This document shows positions 8,202 through 16,030 of a stretch of DNA of 35,125 nucleotides, in pieces (position 1 is the stretch's first letter; every line of letters begins with the position of its first letter). This stretch comes from Chloroflexota bacterium (GTDB lineage: Bacteria > Chloroflexota > Anaerolineae > B4-G1), in contig JAAZAN010000226.1 of assembly GCA_012514315.1 (NCBI GenBank), forward strand, positions 1 through 35,125, written 5' to 3'. The notes below the pieces were generated by a model. That model was not told the origin of the DNA and did not search any database. It saw only the letters and a list, made by a program, of their open reading frames with translations. The position numbers and the translations under genes are program-made.

Positions 8202-8936
8202 CTAATCCGTGCCCTCATCAACATCCTTTCTCGCCTGCCGGAAATCAACGAACCGGTACCCCACGCCACGCTCAGTCAGGATGTACTTGGGATCGGAGGG
8301 GCTCTCCTCGATCTTCTGGCGCAAGTACGTGATGTACAGGCGGAGGTACTGAGTCTCCTCCCGATACTCATATCCCCATACCTTCGCGAGAAGCATCTCG
8401 TGAGGCACAACCCAACCGGCGTTCTCAATAAGATGATAGAGCAGACGGAATTCGGTGGGCCGCAGTTTGATCCGCTCGCCATTCACGATAACGTCACGAC
8501 TGTTGAAGTCAACACTTAAGCGATCATCGATCTGCAGAATGGCTTCCTTCGCGCTGACAGGCCCCGATGTCCTTCGCAAGACCGCCTTGACCCGGCTGAC
8601 CAGCTCCCGGGCACCAAAGGGCTTGGTCACGTAGTCATCCGCGCCAAGCTCCAGTCCGCGCACCTTATCTTCCTCATCAGCCCGCACAGTCAACATGATC
8701 ACCGGCGTGCTGGATATCTCGCGCAGCATCTTCAGTGTCTCAAAGCCATCCAGCTCGGGCATCATCACGTCCAGAATAACGAGATCTGGAAGATCCTTGC
8801 GGATCCTATCCAGCGCCTCCAAGCCGTTATGCGCCTCAATAACCTGAAACTTCTCAAGCTCCAGATTCATACGGATGAACCGGATCATACGGGGCTCATC
8901 ATCCACTACCAGAATCGTCTCACGCAAATCGCTCAT
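8202..8936 (-). CDS. OmpR/PhoB-family response regulator
   Basis: A 244-residue two-component transcription factor. The receiver domain (residues 6-120) has the acidic pair in VVDDEPRM, the phospho-acceptor Asp56 in [13 protein letters not shown] and the conserved Lys105 in DYVTKPF. The C-terminal winged helix (about 140-235) has the recognition-helix region [18 protein letters not shown] and ends in [11 protein letters not shown] 8936 is preceded by GAGGTG. It is the last gene of the kinase/phosphatase/FHA operon, 16 bases after the small unknown gene. No histidine kinase adjoins it; the GAF/PAS kinase at 18779-20347 is the only candidate partner in view. The 11-bp repeats just past its stop could be its target site. 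Confidence 0.93.
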   Translation of the reverse strand: MSDLRETILVVDDEPRMIRFIRMNLELEKFQVIEAHNGLEALDRIRKDLPDLVILDVMMPELDGFETLKMLREISSTPVIMLTVRADEEDKVRGLELGADDYVTKPFGARELVSRVKAVLRRTSGPVSAKEAILQIDDRLSVDFNSRDVIVNGERIKLRPTEFRLLYHLIENAGWVVPHEMLLAKVWGYEYREETQYLRLYITYLRQKIEESPSDPKYILTERGVGYRFVDFRQARKDVDEGTD

Positions 8937-8952
8937 TGCCGCACCTCAGCAA

Positions 8953-9195
8953 CTACTCGCGGATGAAACTGATCACATCTTCGTCCGCCTCACTTCGAAG
9001 CAGCTCGACACAGTGTATGCGCGTCCATGGAAATACCACCTTGGACGCTTCCGCCAGAATGTAGGAGACTTCGCGTCCATCACGTCGCCTGACATTGCTG
9101 ACGATTAGCACCTGATCGGACGCCTGAGGCGCTTCAGCAACCTCAGCCAGAATAGGCTCCTCGTTGAGCAGATGAATCAGCACTGTATGAGCCAT
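8953..9195 (-). CDS. Small conserved-looking protein of unknown function in the phosphosignalling operon
   Basis: An 80-residue acidic protein that I do not recognise. Beta-strand-like stretches (TVLIHLLNEEPILAEV, DQVLIVSNVRRRDGREV, KVVFPWTRIHCVELL) suggest a small barrel or SH3-like fold. No signal peptide or membrane segment is present. ATG 9195 is chosen over an upstream in-frame start because GGAGGA sits just upstream. It lies 14 bases after the FHA gene and 16 bases before the response-regulator gene, so it is almost certainly co-transcribed. Its position suggests an adaptor between Ser/Thr signalling and the response regulator, but that is only an inference. Confidence 0.7.
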   Translation of the reverse strand: MAHTVLIHLLNEEPILAEVAEAPQASDQVLIVSNVRRRDGREVSYILAEASKVVFPWTRIHCVELLRSEADEDVISFIRE

Positions 9196-9209
9196 ATTTT
9201 CCTCCAAAA

Positions 9210-9737
9210 TCACATCCTTGCAGCACCCTCATCGATAGTAACACGCAGCAACATGCCCCCTAACTGAAGCTCATCGTGGTGTTTGAGAATGCGCGGCAGG
9301 TAGGCTGATAGCCGCTCGCCATTGAGATACGTGCCATTTGCGCTCCCCACATCCTCCACCAGATACACACCCTGTTGTCGATAGACCCTGCAGTGGCGTC
9401 GCGAGACGCCCCCCTTCAGACCGCCATCAGGCTCGAGATCCAGATCGGGGTCAACACCGCAAGCCAGATCGGCACGCCCAATCAGTAACTCAGATATCCC
9501 AATCCACTGCACACGTCGGCCACTCGCCACAACCTCGATGTCCAGCATGTCACCAAGTGCTCCGCCACTCGGCATGCTCGCCGTCTCATCAACGACGTCC
9601 TCCAACGATCGCGCGCCCCCCTCTCGAGGACTCAGCTCGGAGGTCACCGGTTTCACAACGCCTAGATACTCGCCACAATTCCGGCAGAAGAGCGCTCCGG
9701 GTTTGTGAGACACCCCACACGCAGGGCAGTCAATCAT
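9210..9737 (-). CDS. Zinc-ribbon and FHA-domain protein
   Basis: A 175-residue phosphothreonine-binding adaptor. The N-terminus is a zinc ribbon, CPACG (Cys4, Cys7) and CRNCG (Cys18, Cys21). After an acidic linker the FHA domain spans about 75-170, with the expected phosphopeptide-contacting residues: GR (Arg88), SRRH (Ser112, His115) and NGTYLNG (Asn134, Asn139). ATG 9737 overlaps the stop of the upstream J-VWA gene by eight bases. FHA proteins beside a Ser/Thr kinase and PP2C phosphatase usually bind the autophosphorylated kinase or its phosphorylated partners. The linker contains a Thr/Ser-containing acidic stretch (DVVDETASMPSG) that could itself be a kinase target, as in GarA-type proteins; that last point is inference. 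Confidence 0.88.
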   Translation of the reverse strand: MIDCPACGVSHKPGALFCRNCGEYLGVVKPVTSELSPREGGARSLEDVVDETASMPSGGALGDMLDIEVVASGRRVQWIGISELLIGRADLACGVDPDLDLEPDGGLKGGVSRRHCRVYRQQGVYLVEDVGSANGTYLNGERLSAYLPRILKHHDELQLGGMLLRVTIDEGAARM

Positions 9738-11211
9738 CGTTTCGTTCCCACCCAGCAACACCTAGACTGCGCGTTCCGTATCGGATCTCTTTCCGCCCCC
9801 TGGCCGTCGCTCCTCCCCCTTCCGCAATGCGCCCGGCCTCCAGCATCGCCGTCTCCGCCAGTTGCGTCTCACCCATACCGAGCAATCGTATGGCCACCAG
9901 CTCCAGCTGCTGGTGCGCACTCTCAGCATCTCCTTCTTCTAGAACCGCCCAGGCTCGCTGCTGCATCTCATACAAGGTAATCCTGCTCAGTGCCTCGACA
10001 ATCGCCGACGGCGCACTGCTCGCCGAATGATCGACCAATGTGAACTCAAACGACAGGTCAGACTGGAGCCTCACGTCTTTCTGCTTTGCTCCAGGGACAT
10101 TGGCGAGGAGCTCAAGCTGTACCAGCCTAGACTCACCGGCCGAGGGCTTGCCAATCACCAGTAGCTCAATCACCGCTGTCACCGGGTGATTGCCCTCCAG
10201 ATTTCCTAGCGACAAAGACCCACCCCTCTCCTCGAGTTCTCGCAGAACAGGTGAGGTCAGATATGCTCGCTCCAGCCTGACCTGTTCCGCCCGTCGCACC
10301 ATCAGCCGAAGTCCCTGAGCAAAGAGCCGACCTGCGTCGCGAACGCGCTGCTGAAGCACAACTCCAACCTGATCCGGTGAAGAGATATAGACCGACTCCC
10401 CCGCGCTTCTGCGAGCGATCTCATCCAACAGTGACTCGTTCCAGTCCGCACCGATTCCCAACGTTGTGATGGCAGTCCGGTCTGACCCTGCATTCTCAGC
10501 GACGGCGAGACAGCCCTCTTCATCACCATAGGTGTGACCATCGGTCAGCAGGATCAAATGGCTACTAACCTGACCACTGTGACGCACTGCAATCTCGGAA
10601 AGCCCTGCCTGCAAACCCCGTCGAATCTCGGTTCCGCCGCCTGCCTGCATCGTGCCAATGACCGACTTCAGTTTGGCTCGCTCTCTGACCGCGGCGCTGG
10701 GCACAATGATTTCCGCCCGATCACTGAACGATACGATGGACAGCGTGTCTCTCGCGTCCAGATCATCGATGACCTGATACACCGCGGCTTTGACGTGCTC
10801 CAGACGCTTCCCTTGCATCGAAGTGCTGCGGTCCACGACGAGACACAAGTTGAGTGGCAATCGCTTGCCTTCTGCACGCGCCAATGGTTGAACATCAACC
10901 AGGACGTAGACGAGCTGCTCCTCGTACCCGAGATATAATTGAGACTGGCTCACCTGAACGTTCCAAGTGAGGACGGCGCCATCATCACGTTGGGACTTGG
11001 CCAGGTGGGCATCGTAGGCACGCCGTCGGTCGGAATCGCTGAGCACTGAATACGCGATCTGCACCTCGTGAAATATGGTGGTCGCCGATGCCTCGCTGCG
11101 GCTGTCCGGATGGTACCGACGTGCCATCGCACGGTAAGCTCGCCGAACTGCATCCTGTGAGGCGGAAGGGTCTATTCCCAGGACTTCGTAATAGTTCCGC
11201 TCAGCACTCAT
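9730..11211 (-). CDS. J-domain/VWA-domain fusion protein
   Basis: A 493-residue fusion. Residues 5-72 form a DnaJ-type J domain (NYYEVLGIDPSASQDAVRRA, with the HPD motif at 34-36), which recruits and stimulates Hsp70. Residues 120-300 form a von Willebrand factor A domain with a complete MIDAS metal site: DRSTS (Asp127, Ser129, Ser131), Thr194 in GGGTEI and Asp224 in LLTDGHTYGD. A C-terminal beta-rich region follows and ends in helices. The usual G/F-rich and zinc-finger regions of DnaJ are absent. ATG 11211 is preferred because the J domain starts directly after it; the alternative TTG 11250 has no better ribosome site. The stop overlaps the FHA gene start. It may bring an Hsp70 to a VWA-bound partner under kinase control; this is inference. 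Confidence 0.88.
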   Translation of the reverse strand: MSAERNYYEVLGIDPSASQDAVRRAYRAMARRYHPDSRSEASATTIFHEVQIAYSVLSDSDRRRAYDAHLAKSQRDDGAVLTWNVQVSQSQLYLGYEEQLVYVLVDVQPLARAEGKRLPLNLCLVVDRSTSMQGKRLEHVKAAVYQVIDDLDARDTLSIVSFSDRAEIIVPSAAVRERAKLKSVIGTMQAGGGTEIRRGLQAGLSEIAVRHSGQVSSHLILLTDGHTYGDEEGCLAVAENAGSDRTAITTLGIGADWNESLLDEIARRSAGESVYISSPDQVGVVLQQRVRDAGRLFAQGLRLMVRRAEQVRLERAYLTSPVLRELEERGGSLSLGNLEGNHPVTAVIELLVIGKPSAGESRLVQLELLANVPGAKQKDVRLQSDLSFEFTLVDHSASSAPSAIVEALSRITLYEMQQRAWAVLEEGDAESAHQQLELVAIRLLGMGETQLAETAMLEAGRIAEGGGATARGRKEIRYGTRSLGVAGWERNDD

Positions 11212-11290
11212 AGCTGGACTTAAACCGCAACTCGGCGTACCCCACCGCAATCATCGGATGCCGGACGAACCGTTCTTCGCACAGCCCCCG

Positions 11291-12151
11291 TCACGAGGGC
11301 GCATATGAGACCAGGATAGCCGTGATATTATCACGTCCACCGGCCCGGTTTGCCGCATCCATCAGTCTGCCACAGGCCGTCTGTGGATTTCGACAACTGG
11401 CAACAATGTGCGCTATCTCTGAGAGACTCACCATGCCCCACAATCCATCGGTACATATGAGGAGGTGGCCTGAGTCGGGAATAGTTCGGACGTAATAGTC
11501 GACCTGCAGATTACCCGCCTGGCCCAGCGCACGGTACAATACGTTCTTCTGCGGATGCACGGCCGCCTCATCGCGCGTGAGTTGCCCGAGCTCGACCAGG
11601 CGATCGACCAGAGAGTGGTCCTGCGTAATCTGATCCGCCGTCCCATCCTGAATGATATAGGCCCTGCTGTCGCCGACGTGGGCAACGTATGCCTGTCCTC
11701 CCAGAATGAGAACGCAGGTCAGTGTGGTGCCCCCTCCAGGCACCTGAGTGGTAACCGCGTCGTTAGCCGCTTGCACGGCTTCGACGAGCACTTCACTGAC
11801 ACACGGTTGATCAACACCGCGCTCCTCGCCAATCAGGTTCGGCAGGTAGAAGTGACGCGTAACATGCTCGGTAACCGTTCGAACCGCCACAGAACTTGCA
11901 ACCTCTCCCGCGCGATGTCCGCCCATCCCGTCGGCGACAACGAAGAAGTCGAAGTCGGGGGGCGCTTGCTCACCACCGTAACATGACGTGAGAACTAACA
12001 GAGCGTCCTCATTGTGATGTCGCATAGAGCCAACGTCAGTCACCCAGCCAACTAAGAGCCTGGGCCCACCGATGCCATCTGTCCGGATCGATGGCTGGAC
12101 TTCCTGACAAGGATCCTTATCTAGTCCCAGCAATCCACGCAAGAACTGCAT
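11291..12151 (-). CDS. PP2C-family Ser/Thr protein phosphatase
   Basis: A 286-residue metal-dependent phosphatase that should reverse the action of the adjacent kinase. PP2C motifs are complete: DVGSMRHHNEDALLV, VVADGMGGHRAGEVAS, GGTTLTCVLI with AHVGDSRAYII, TQDHSLVDRL, LLICTDGLWGMVS and GGRDNITAILV. The Asp residues that bind the two catalytic metals are all present. No membrane segment is visible, so it is cytoplasmic. It starts 30 bases after the kinase stop and is followed by an 80-base gap to the J-VWA gene. The ribosome site is weak (GAGAG), consistent with coupling to the kinase. Confidence 0.93.
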   Translation of the reverse strand: MQFLRGLLGLDKDPCQEVQPSIRTDGIGGPRLLVGWVTDVGSMRHHNEDALLVLTSCYGGEQAPPDFDFFVVADGMGGHRAGEVASSVAVRTVTEHVTRHFYLPNLIGEERGVDQPCVSEVLVEAVQAANDAVTTQVPGGGTTLTCVLILGGQAYVAHVGDSRAYIIQDGTADQITQDHSLVDRLVELGQLTRDEAAVHPQKNVLYRALGQAGNLQVDYYVRTIPDSGHLLICTDGLWGMVSLSEIAHIVASCRNPQTACGRLMDAANRAGGRDNITAILVSYAPS

Positions 12152-12181
12152 CTCACTATCTCTCGGAAAGCAACAGCCACG

Positions 12182-14179
12182 TCAAACAGAGAGGGCATAG
12201 AGATGATGGTCATTCGACCCAACGTATACAACCCCATCAACGATACACGGAGAGGATGTTACCGGACCGCCCGTCCGGAAACGCCACCGTTCGCCACCGG
12301 TTCTCGCATCCAGGCTGTAGAGCACGCCGTCAGTCGCCCCGAAGCAGACCACACCTTGTGAGACAGCCGGAGATGAAGTGACCTGCCCATCCGTCCGGTA
12401 TCTCCACAGCAGACGCCCACCCTCACGATCCAACGCATACACACATCCATCGGCCGACCCGACGAAGACCAGATCGCCGTCAACAGCCGGGGAAGATATC
12501 ACTGGCCCTTCAGTGCGATACCGCCACACAGCCCATCCTGAGTGTGCCTCAATCCCATACACGTGTCGGTCATGCCCTCCGACATAGACATTCTCGCCAG
12601 CAAGACATGGGGATGACGTCACAGCCTGGCGAGCACGGAACCGCCACTTCACCTTGCCGCTGATGTCAACGCAGTATATTACCCCACCCTCGCACCCGAA
12701 GAACACCACGTCGTGGCCTACTGCCACCGAGGAACGCACCGGCCCTTCGGTCTCGAATCCCCACGCCACCCTTCCGCTCTGCGCGTTGACTGCGTACAGG
12801 TGTCTGTCATCCGAACCAAAGAAGACGTGACCATAGGCCGCCCTTGGGGAGGACCAGATGCTGCCACGCGTCGGGCAGGTCCACGATATTCGCCCTGTCG
12901 TCGCACCAACCGCATATAGCACAGCGTCGACCGACCCAATGTACACCCGTCCGTCCAGAACGCAGGGCGAAGAACCTATATGGCCCTCCGTGGGATATTT
13001 CCAGACAAACCGACCGTCGCTGGCTCGAATCGCGTAGAGGTTATTGTCGTATGAGCCAACATACACTACATCGTTCACCGCCACCGGAGATGAACGCACC
13101 TCATCCTCACAAGCGAACTGCCAGAGAACAACAGGGTCACCCTCCTCAGCTCGGTGAGAGACAGTAGACCTTGATCCAGCCGTCCCCGGCGTCGTCACAA
13201 GGCCCAGCAGGGCATCCTTGAGATCCTGTACAGAGCTATACCGCTTGTCAACATCGTACTCGAGGGCTCGATTGACAACTGCCACCAACTCGTCCGACAC
13301 ATTGGGATTAGCCGCCTGTACGGGACGCCCCTTGAAGGAAAATGGCGGTTCCAGCCGCGGGTCCTGTTTCGTCAGAAGATGATGCATAGCGGCCCCCAAA
13401 GCATAGATGTCGGCTCGCGGATCGACATCGCCACGATACTGCTCGGGTGGTGAGTAACCTTCGGTACCCACCATCGTGCCTTTCTCACCTTCAGCAAACA
13501 CACGGGCAATCCCGAAATCCACAAGTTTGACGTGCCCAAAATCATCTACCATCACGTTCGATGGCTTCAGATCCCGAAAGATGATGGGCTGTGGCGTCCT
13601 GCTATGCAGGTAAGTCAGGACATCACAGACCTGAACCATCCAGCTGATCACATCTCTTTCGGGCAAGAATCCGCTCGTCTCCGTCAGGATCGTCTCCAGG
13701 TCTCGTCCCTCAAGATACTCCAGGACGAGATAGCAGTTCTCCCCTTCAATGAAATAGTCATAGACTTGAACGATTCCCGGATGACTCAGGGACGCCAGGA
13801 TATTCGCCTCACGGTCAAAACTGCGGGCAGCCATCGCCCGAACGCTGGGATCGCTCGCTGCGTTGCGCATCTCCTTGACCGCACATAGACGAGTCGCGAT
13901 GGAAAACCTTAGGTCGCGCGCTTTGTATACGATGCTCATCCCCCCGACACCGCGAACCTCGATGATTCGGTACCGGTTCTGGAGACGAACACCGTTGGGC
14001 AGCCGCCCACCGATACGGCTTTCGGTGGGCGTCGGTCCGGTATGCTGCGCCCCAGGCTGATCTGGTGGAATGCTAGAGTGTGTAGCCGATACCGGGGGTG
14101 GATCAGCAGCCTCTTGTGAGGCAGTGTCTCTAGGGGACGAATGGGACACTCTAAGACGATGGGTCTCTAGTGATTTCAT
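12182..14179 (-). CDS. Ser/Thr protein kinase with C-terminal eight-repeat PQQ-like propeller
   Basis: A 665-residue Hanks-type kinase. A Pro/Ser-rich N-terminal tail (1-60) leads to the kinase domain (about 70-330): glycine loop RGVGGMSIVYKARD, ATP-anchoring Lys102 in AVKEM, catalytic loop FRDLKPSN (Asp203), DFG at 221-223 and activation segment GTEGYSPPEQY. Residues 350-665 hold eight ~40-residue repeats of the pattern W-x-(F/Y)-x-T-x-G-x-(V/I)-x-SSP ... (V/Y)VGS-x-D-x-x-(L/V)YA, expected to close into an eight-bladed beta-propeller. The architecture resembles the cytoplasmic kinase AfsK of Streptomyces. No transmembrane helix separates the domains, so the propeller should be cytoplasmic. 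Phe replaces His in HRD, a variant known in bacterial kinases. First gene of the operon. Confidence 0.93.
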   Translation of the reverse strand: MKSLETHRLRVSHSSPRDTASQEAADPPPVSATHSSIPPDQPGAQHTGPTPTESRIGGRLPNGVRLQNRYRIIEVRGVGGMSIVYKARDLRFSIATRLCAVKEMRNAASDPSVRAMAARSFDREANILASLSHPGIVQVYDYFIEGENCYLVLEYLEGRDLETILTETSGFLPERDVISWMVQVCDVLTYLHSRTPQPIIFRDLKPSNVMVDDFGHVKLVDFGIARVFAEGEKGTMVGTEGYSPPEQYRGDVDPRADIYALGAAMHHLLTKQDPRLEPPFSFKGRPVQAANPNVSDELVAVVNRALEYDVDKRYSSVQDLKDALLGLVTTPGTAGSRSTVSHRAEEGDPVVLWQFACEDEVRSSPVAVNDVVYVGSYDNNLYAIRASDGRFVWKYPTEGHIGSSPCVLDGRVYIGSVDAVLYAVGATTGRISWTCPTRGSIWSSPRAAYGHVFFGSDDRHLYAVNAQSGRVAWGFETEGPVRSSVAVGHDVVFFGCEGGVIYCVDISGKVKWRFRARQAVTSSPCLAGENVYVGGHDRHVYGIEAHSGWAVWRYRTEGPVISSPAVDGDLVFVGSADGCVYALDREGGRLLWRYRTDGQVTSSPAVSQGVVCFGATDGVLYSLDARTGGERWRFRTGGPVTSSPCIVDGVVYVGSNDHHLYALSV

Positions 14180-14326
14180 TTCCTTGTACAGACTCGATTG
14201 GCCTTCAGCCCGCGAATTCCTGACTGTGGGAGTTGAGCGCTCAGATGGCGCTCTGCACGCAGACTGATGCAGCTAGCCCGTTTGGCATCCAGCGTGATGA
14301 TCCACATATCAGACAATCTAATTCGG

Positions 14327-14354
14327 ATTATAGGGCAAACACAGAGACGCACAA
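14327..14354 (-). promoter_or_regulatory. Promoter for the kinase operon
   Basis: On the minus strand TTGTGC (14349-14354), a 16-base spacer, then a perfect TATAAT (14327-14332). Transcription would begin near 14320, leaving about 140 bases of leader before the kinase ATG. The rest of the 14180-14460 gap shows no gene. Confidence 0.6.
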
Positions 14355-14460
14355 CCTGGTCCCCTGTGCAACGAACCATGCCGAATATGGGAACGAAGTC
14401 ATCGGGCTCGCGATCGAATAGACCGCGCAGGCCAAACACAAGACACCAGCAGATCAGTGA

Positions 14461-15900
14461 TCAGCGAGTCACCGCATCGAAGTAGTTGTACGTGGCAGTG
14501 GAAATGTCGGAGACAAGCGCAGAGCTCTCGTCCCAGTCGATTCGGTCGGGACGATGAAGGAAGATGGTGAGCACATAGGCGCCATTGGATGTGAGAACAA
14601 TCCCGGCGTCGGCATGTGTGTCGCTCGCAAAGCCCTGCTTGTGCACTACTGTGGCCCCACTAGGCACACCAGCCTCAATGAAGCTGGCAGCCTCCGCATT
14701 GTCCGAATGCATCCAGTCAATCATCTGCGTGCATTCACTGACAGTGAAGTCTTCAGGATAGATTGCCATCAACAGACCGCCGCCTTGACTGCACTGGTAG
14801 ATCGCCTCCAACAGCAAACCCATATCCAGTGGCGTCGTCTGCATACGCGGATCAGGTTGAGTAGCAGGGCTCAATCGTGAGTTGGCCGGTGTAGAAATCG
14901 CGATCCCAGGACTTGAAGCATTGTAGGGTGCGGCAATGAACGTATTCACAAGGCGCAGATGCCCCATGGAGTCCGTCAGCTTCTCCGCACCCTGATACAC
15001 ATCGCCCCCACCGATGATCTCAGCCATTAACCGGTTCGCATCATCGTCGCTATCCACAGCCCTCATCATGCCGCTGAGCCATTCCGAGACCTGCACGTCC
15101 AACGGTGCGTCCACCACCCGATAAGTCTCCATCATAATCGCGATCTTGAGCACGCTCAGTCCACTGAACGCGACATCCGCGTTGATTGCCAGTTCTTCCC
15201 CGGTCCGCAGGTCCTTCGCAAAGACCCCCAATACTAGCCCAGGGTGCGCCTCCATCAGCGAGGAAACCATCTCGGATAGCGCCTCAGCCCCAAGCGGCTG
15301 TGGCGACTCGTTTTCCACGACCAACTCAACCCGATCCCTCTTAGCGGACAGTAAGGCAGCAGTCACACGAGATCGAGAACGGGTCAGATCTAGCCAGTAC
15401 CCCGCCTGCCCAGGACTAAATGTCAAGCTTGCTGGAATTGGGTCCGGCGCCTGTGGAGGGCGGTCGTATTGAGCGGCCAAACTGATAAGAAGACTCTCGA
15501 CTCGCTCTTCCGAATACGCAACCACGGCGGGGACCACCACGGCGTCGCTGGGGCGACGGAGTATGAACGCCACGAACCCATCGGATCCTTGTGAGGCGGC
15601 AAGTGCTTCATCGAGTCCGGCAGCAGTGGCTTCCAGATCGAGGACCAGCTCCACACTGGTTGGCGCCAGAGGCAGCACATGGTCTTTATATGCGACTTCC
15701 AGCGGTGTGGAGTAGGCAACTTCAAGTGCGTTGAGTGCTTGCTCACGGGTCATGCCCCCAACTGGCAGATCGCCAATGAGCGACCCATCCGGCATGACCC
15801 TCGTGTAGGCCCGGTAGGCGAGGCCCTGCCATACCAGTAACGACACCAGCACAACTACAACGATCACTATCCAGAAGGCAGCCCCGGCCTTACGACGCAA
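14461..15900 (-). CDS. Membrane-anchored serine hydrolase (class A beta-lactamase-like) with peptidoglycan-binding-like domain
   Basis: A 479-residue envelope protein. An N-terminal membrane helix (about residues 9-28) anchors it outside the membrane. Residues 35-215 resemble the PG_binding_4 domain found in VanW-like proteins and some L,D-transpeptidases (GGMTREQALNAL; YWLDLTRSRSRV). The C-terminal part is of the class A beta-lactamase/serine hydrolase type: SVLK supplies the S-x-x-K nucleophile motif, SDDDAN sits at the SDN position and HKQG at the KTG position. The Asn-to-Asp and Thr-to-Gln changes make true beta-lactam hydrolysis doubtful; a peptidoglycan-acting role is more likely. The start is TTG 15900, with GGGGGAA upstream and a consensus promoter. 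Monocistronic. Confidence 0.8.
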   Translation of the reverse strand: MRRKAGAAFWIVIVVVVLVSLLVWQGLAYRAYTRVMPDGSLIGDLPVGGMTREQALNALEVAYSTPLEVAYKDHVLPLAPTSVELVLDLEATAAGLDEALAASQGSDGFVAFILRRPSDAVVVPAVVAYSEERVESLLISLAAQYDRPPQAPDPIPASLTFSPGQAGYWLDLTRSRSRVTAALLSAKRDRVELVVENESPQPLGAEALSEMVSSLMEAHPGLVLGVFAKDLRTGEELAINADVAFSGLSVLKIAIMMETYRVVDAPLDVQVSEWLSGMMRAVDSDDDANRLMAEIIGGGDVYQGAEKLTDSMGHLRLVNTFIAAPYNASSPGIAISTPANSRLSPATQPDPRMQTTPLDMGLLLEAIYQCSQGGGLLMAIYPEDFTVSECTQMIDWMHSDNAEAASFIEAGVPSGATVVHKQGFASDTHADAGIVLTSNGAYVLTIFLHRPDRIDWDESSALVSDISTATYNYFDAVTR

Positions 15901-15937
15901 TACGTATTCCCCCTTGATCCGTCACATCTGTGGGGCG

Positions 15938-15966
15938 ATTATAGCATGCGAGCTTCTGTGCGCCAA
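15938..15966 (-). promoter_or_regulatory. Promoter for the serine hydrolase gene
   Basis: On the minus strand TTGGCG (15961-15966), a 17-base spacer, then TATAAT (15938-15943). The TTG start codon follows about 38 bases downstream of the -10. Confidence 0.75.
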
Positions 15967-16030
15967 ACAATCACCGTGAGCACCAAGGTAGCATGCCACC
16001 CAACAGACCCACAAACGGGCACTCGATGGC

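Noticed and set aside
9338..10030. Plus-strand frame of 230 codons opposite the FHA and J-VWA genes
   Set aside because: Pro/Arg/Ser-rich antisense shadow of two well-supported genes.
14176..14439. Open frame of 87 codons on the minus strand upstream of the kinase
   Set aside because: It runs through the kinase promoter, has no ribosome site and its composition is not protein-like.
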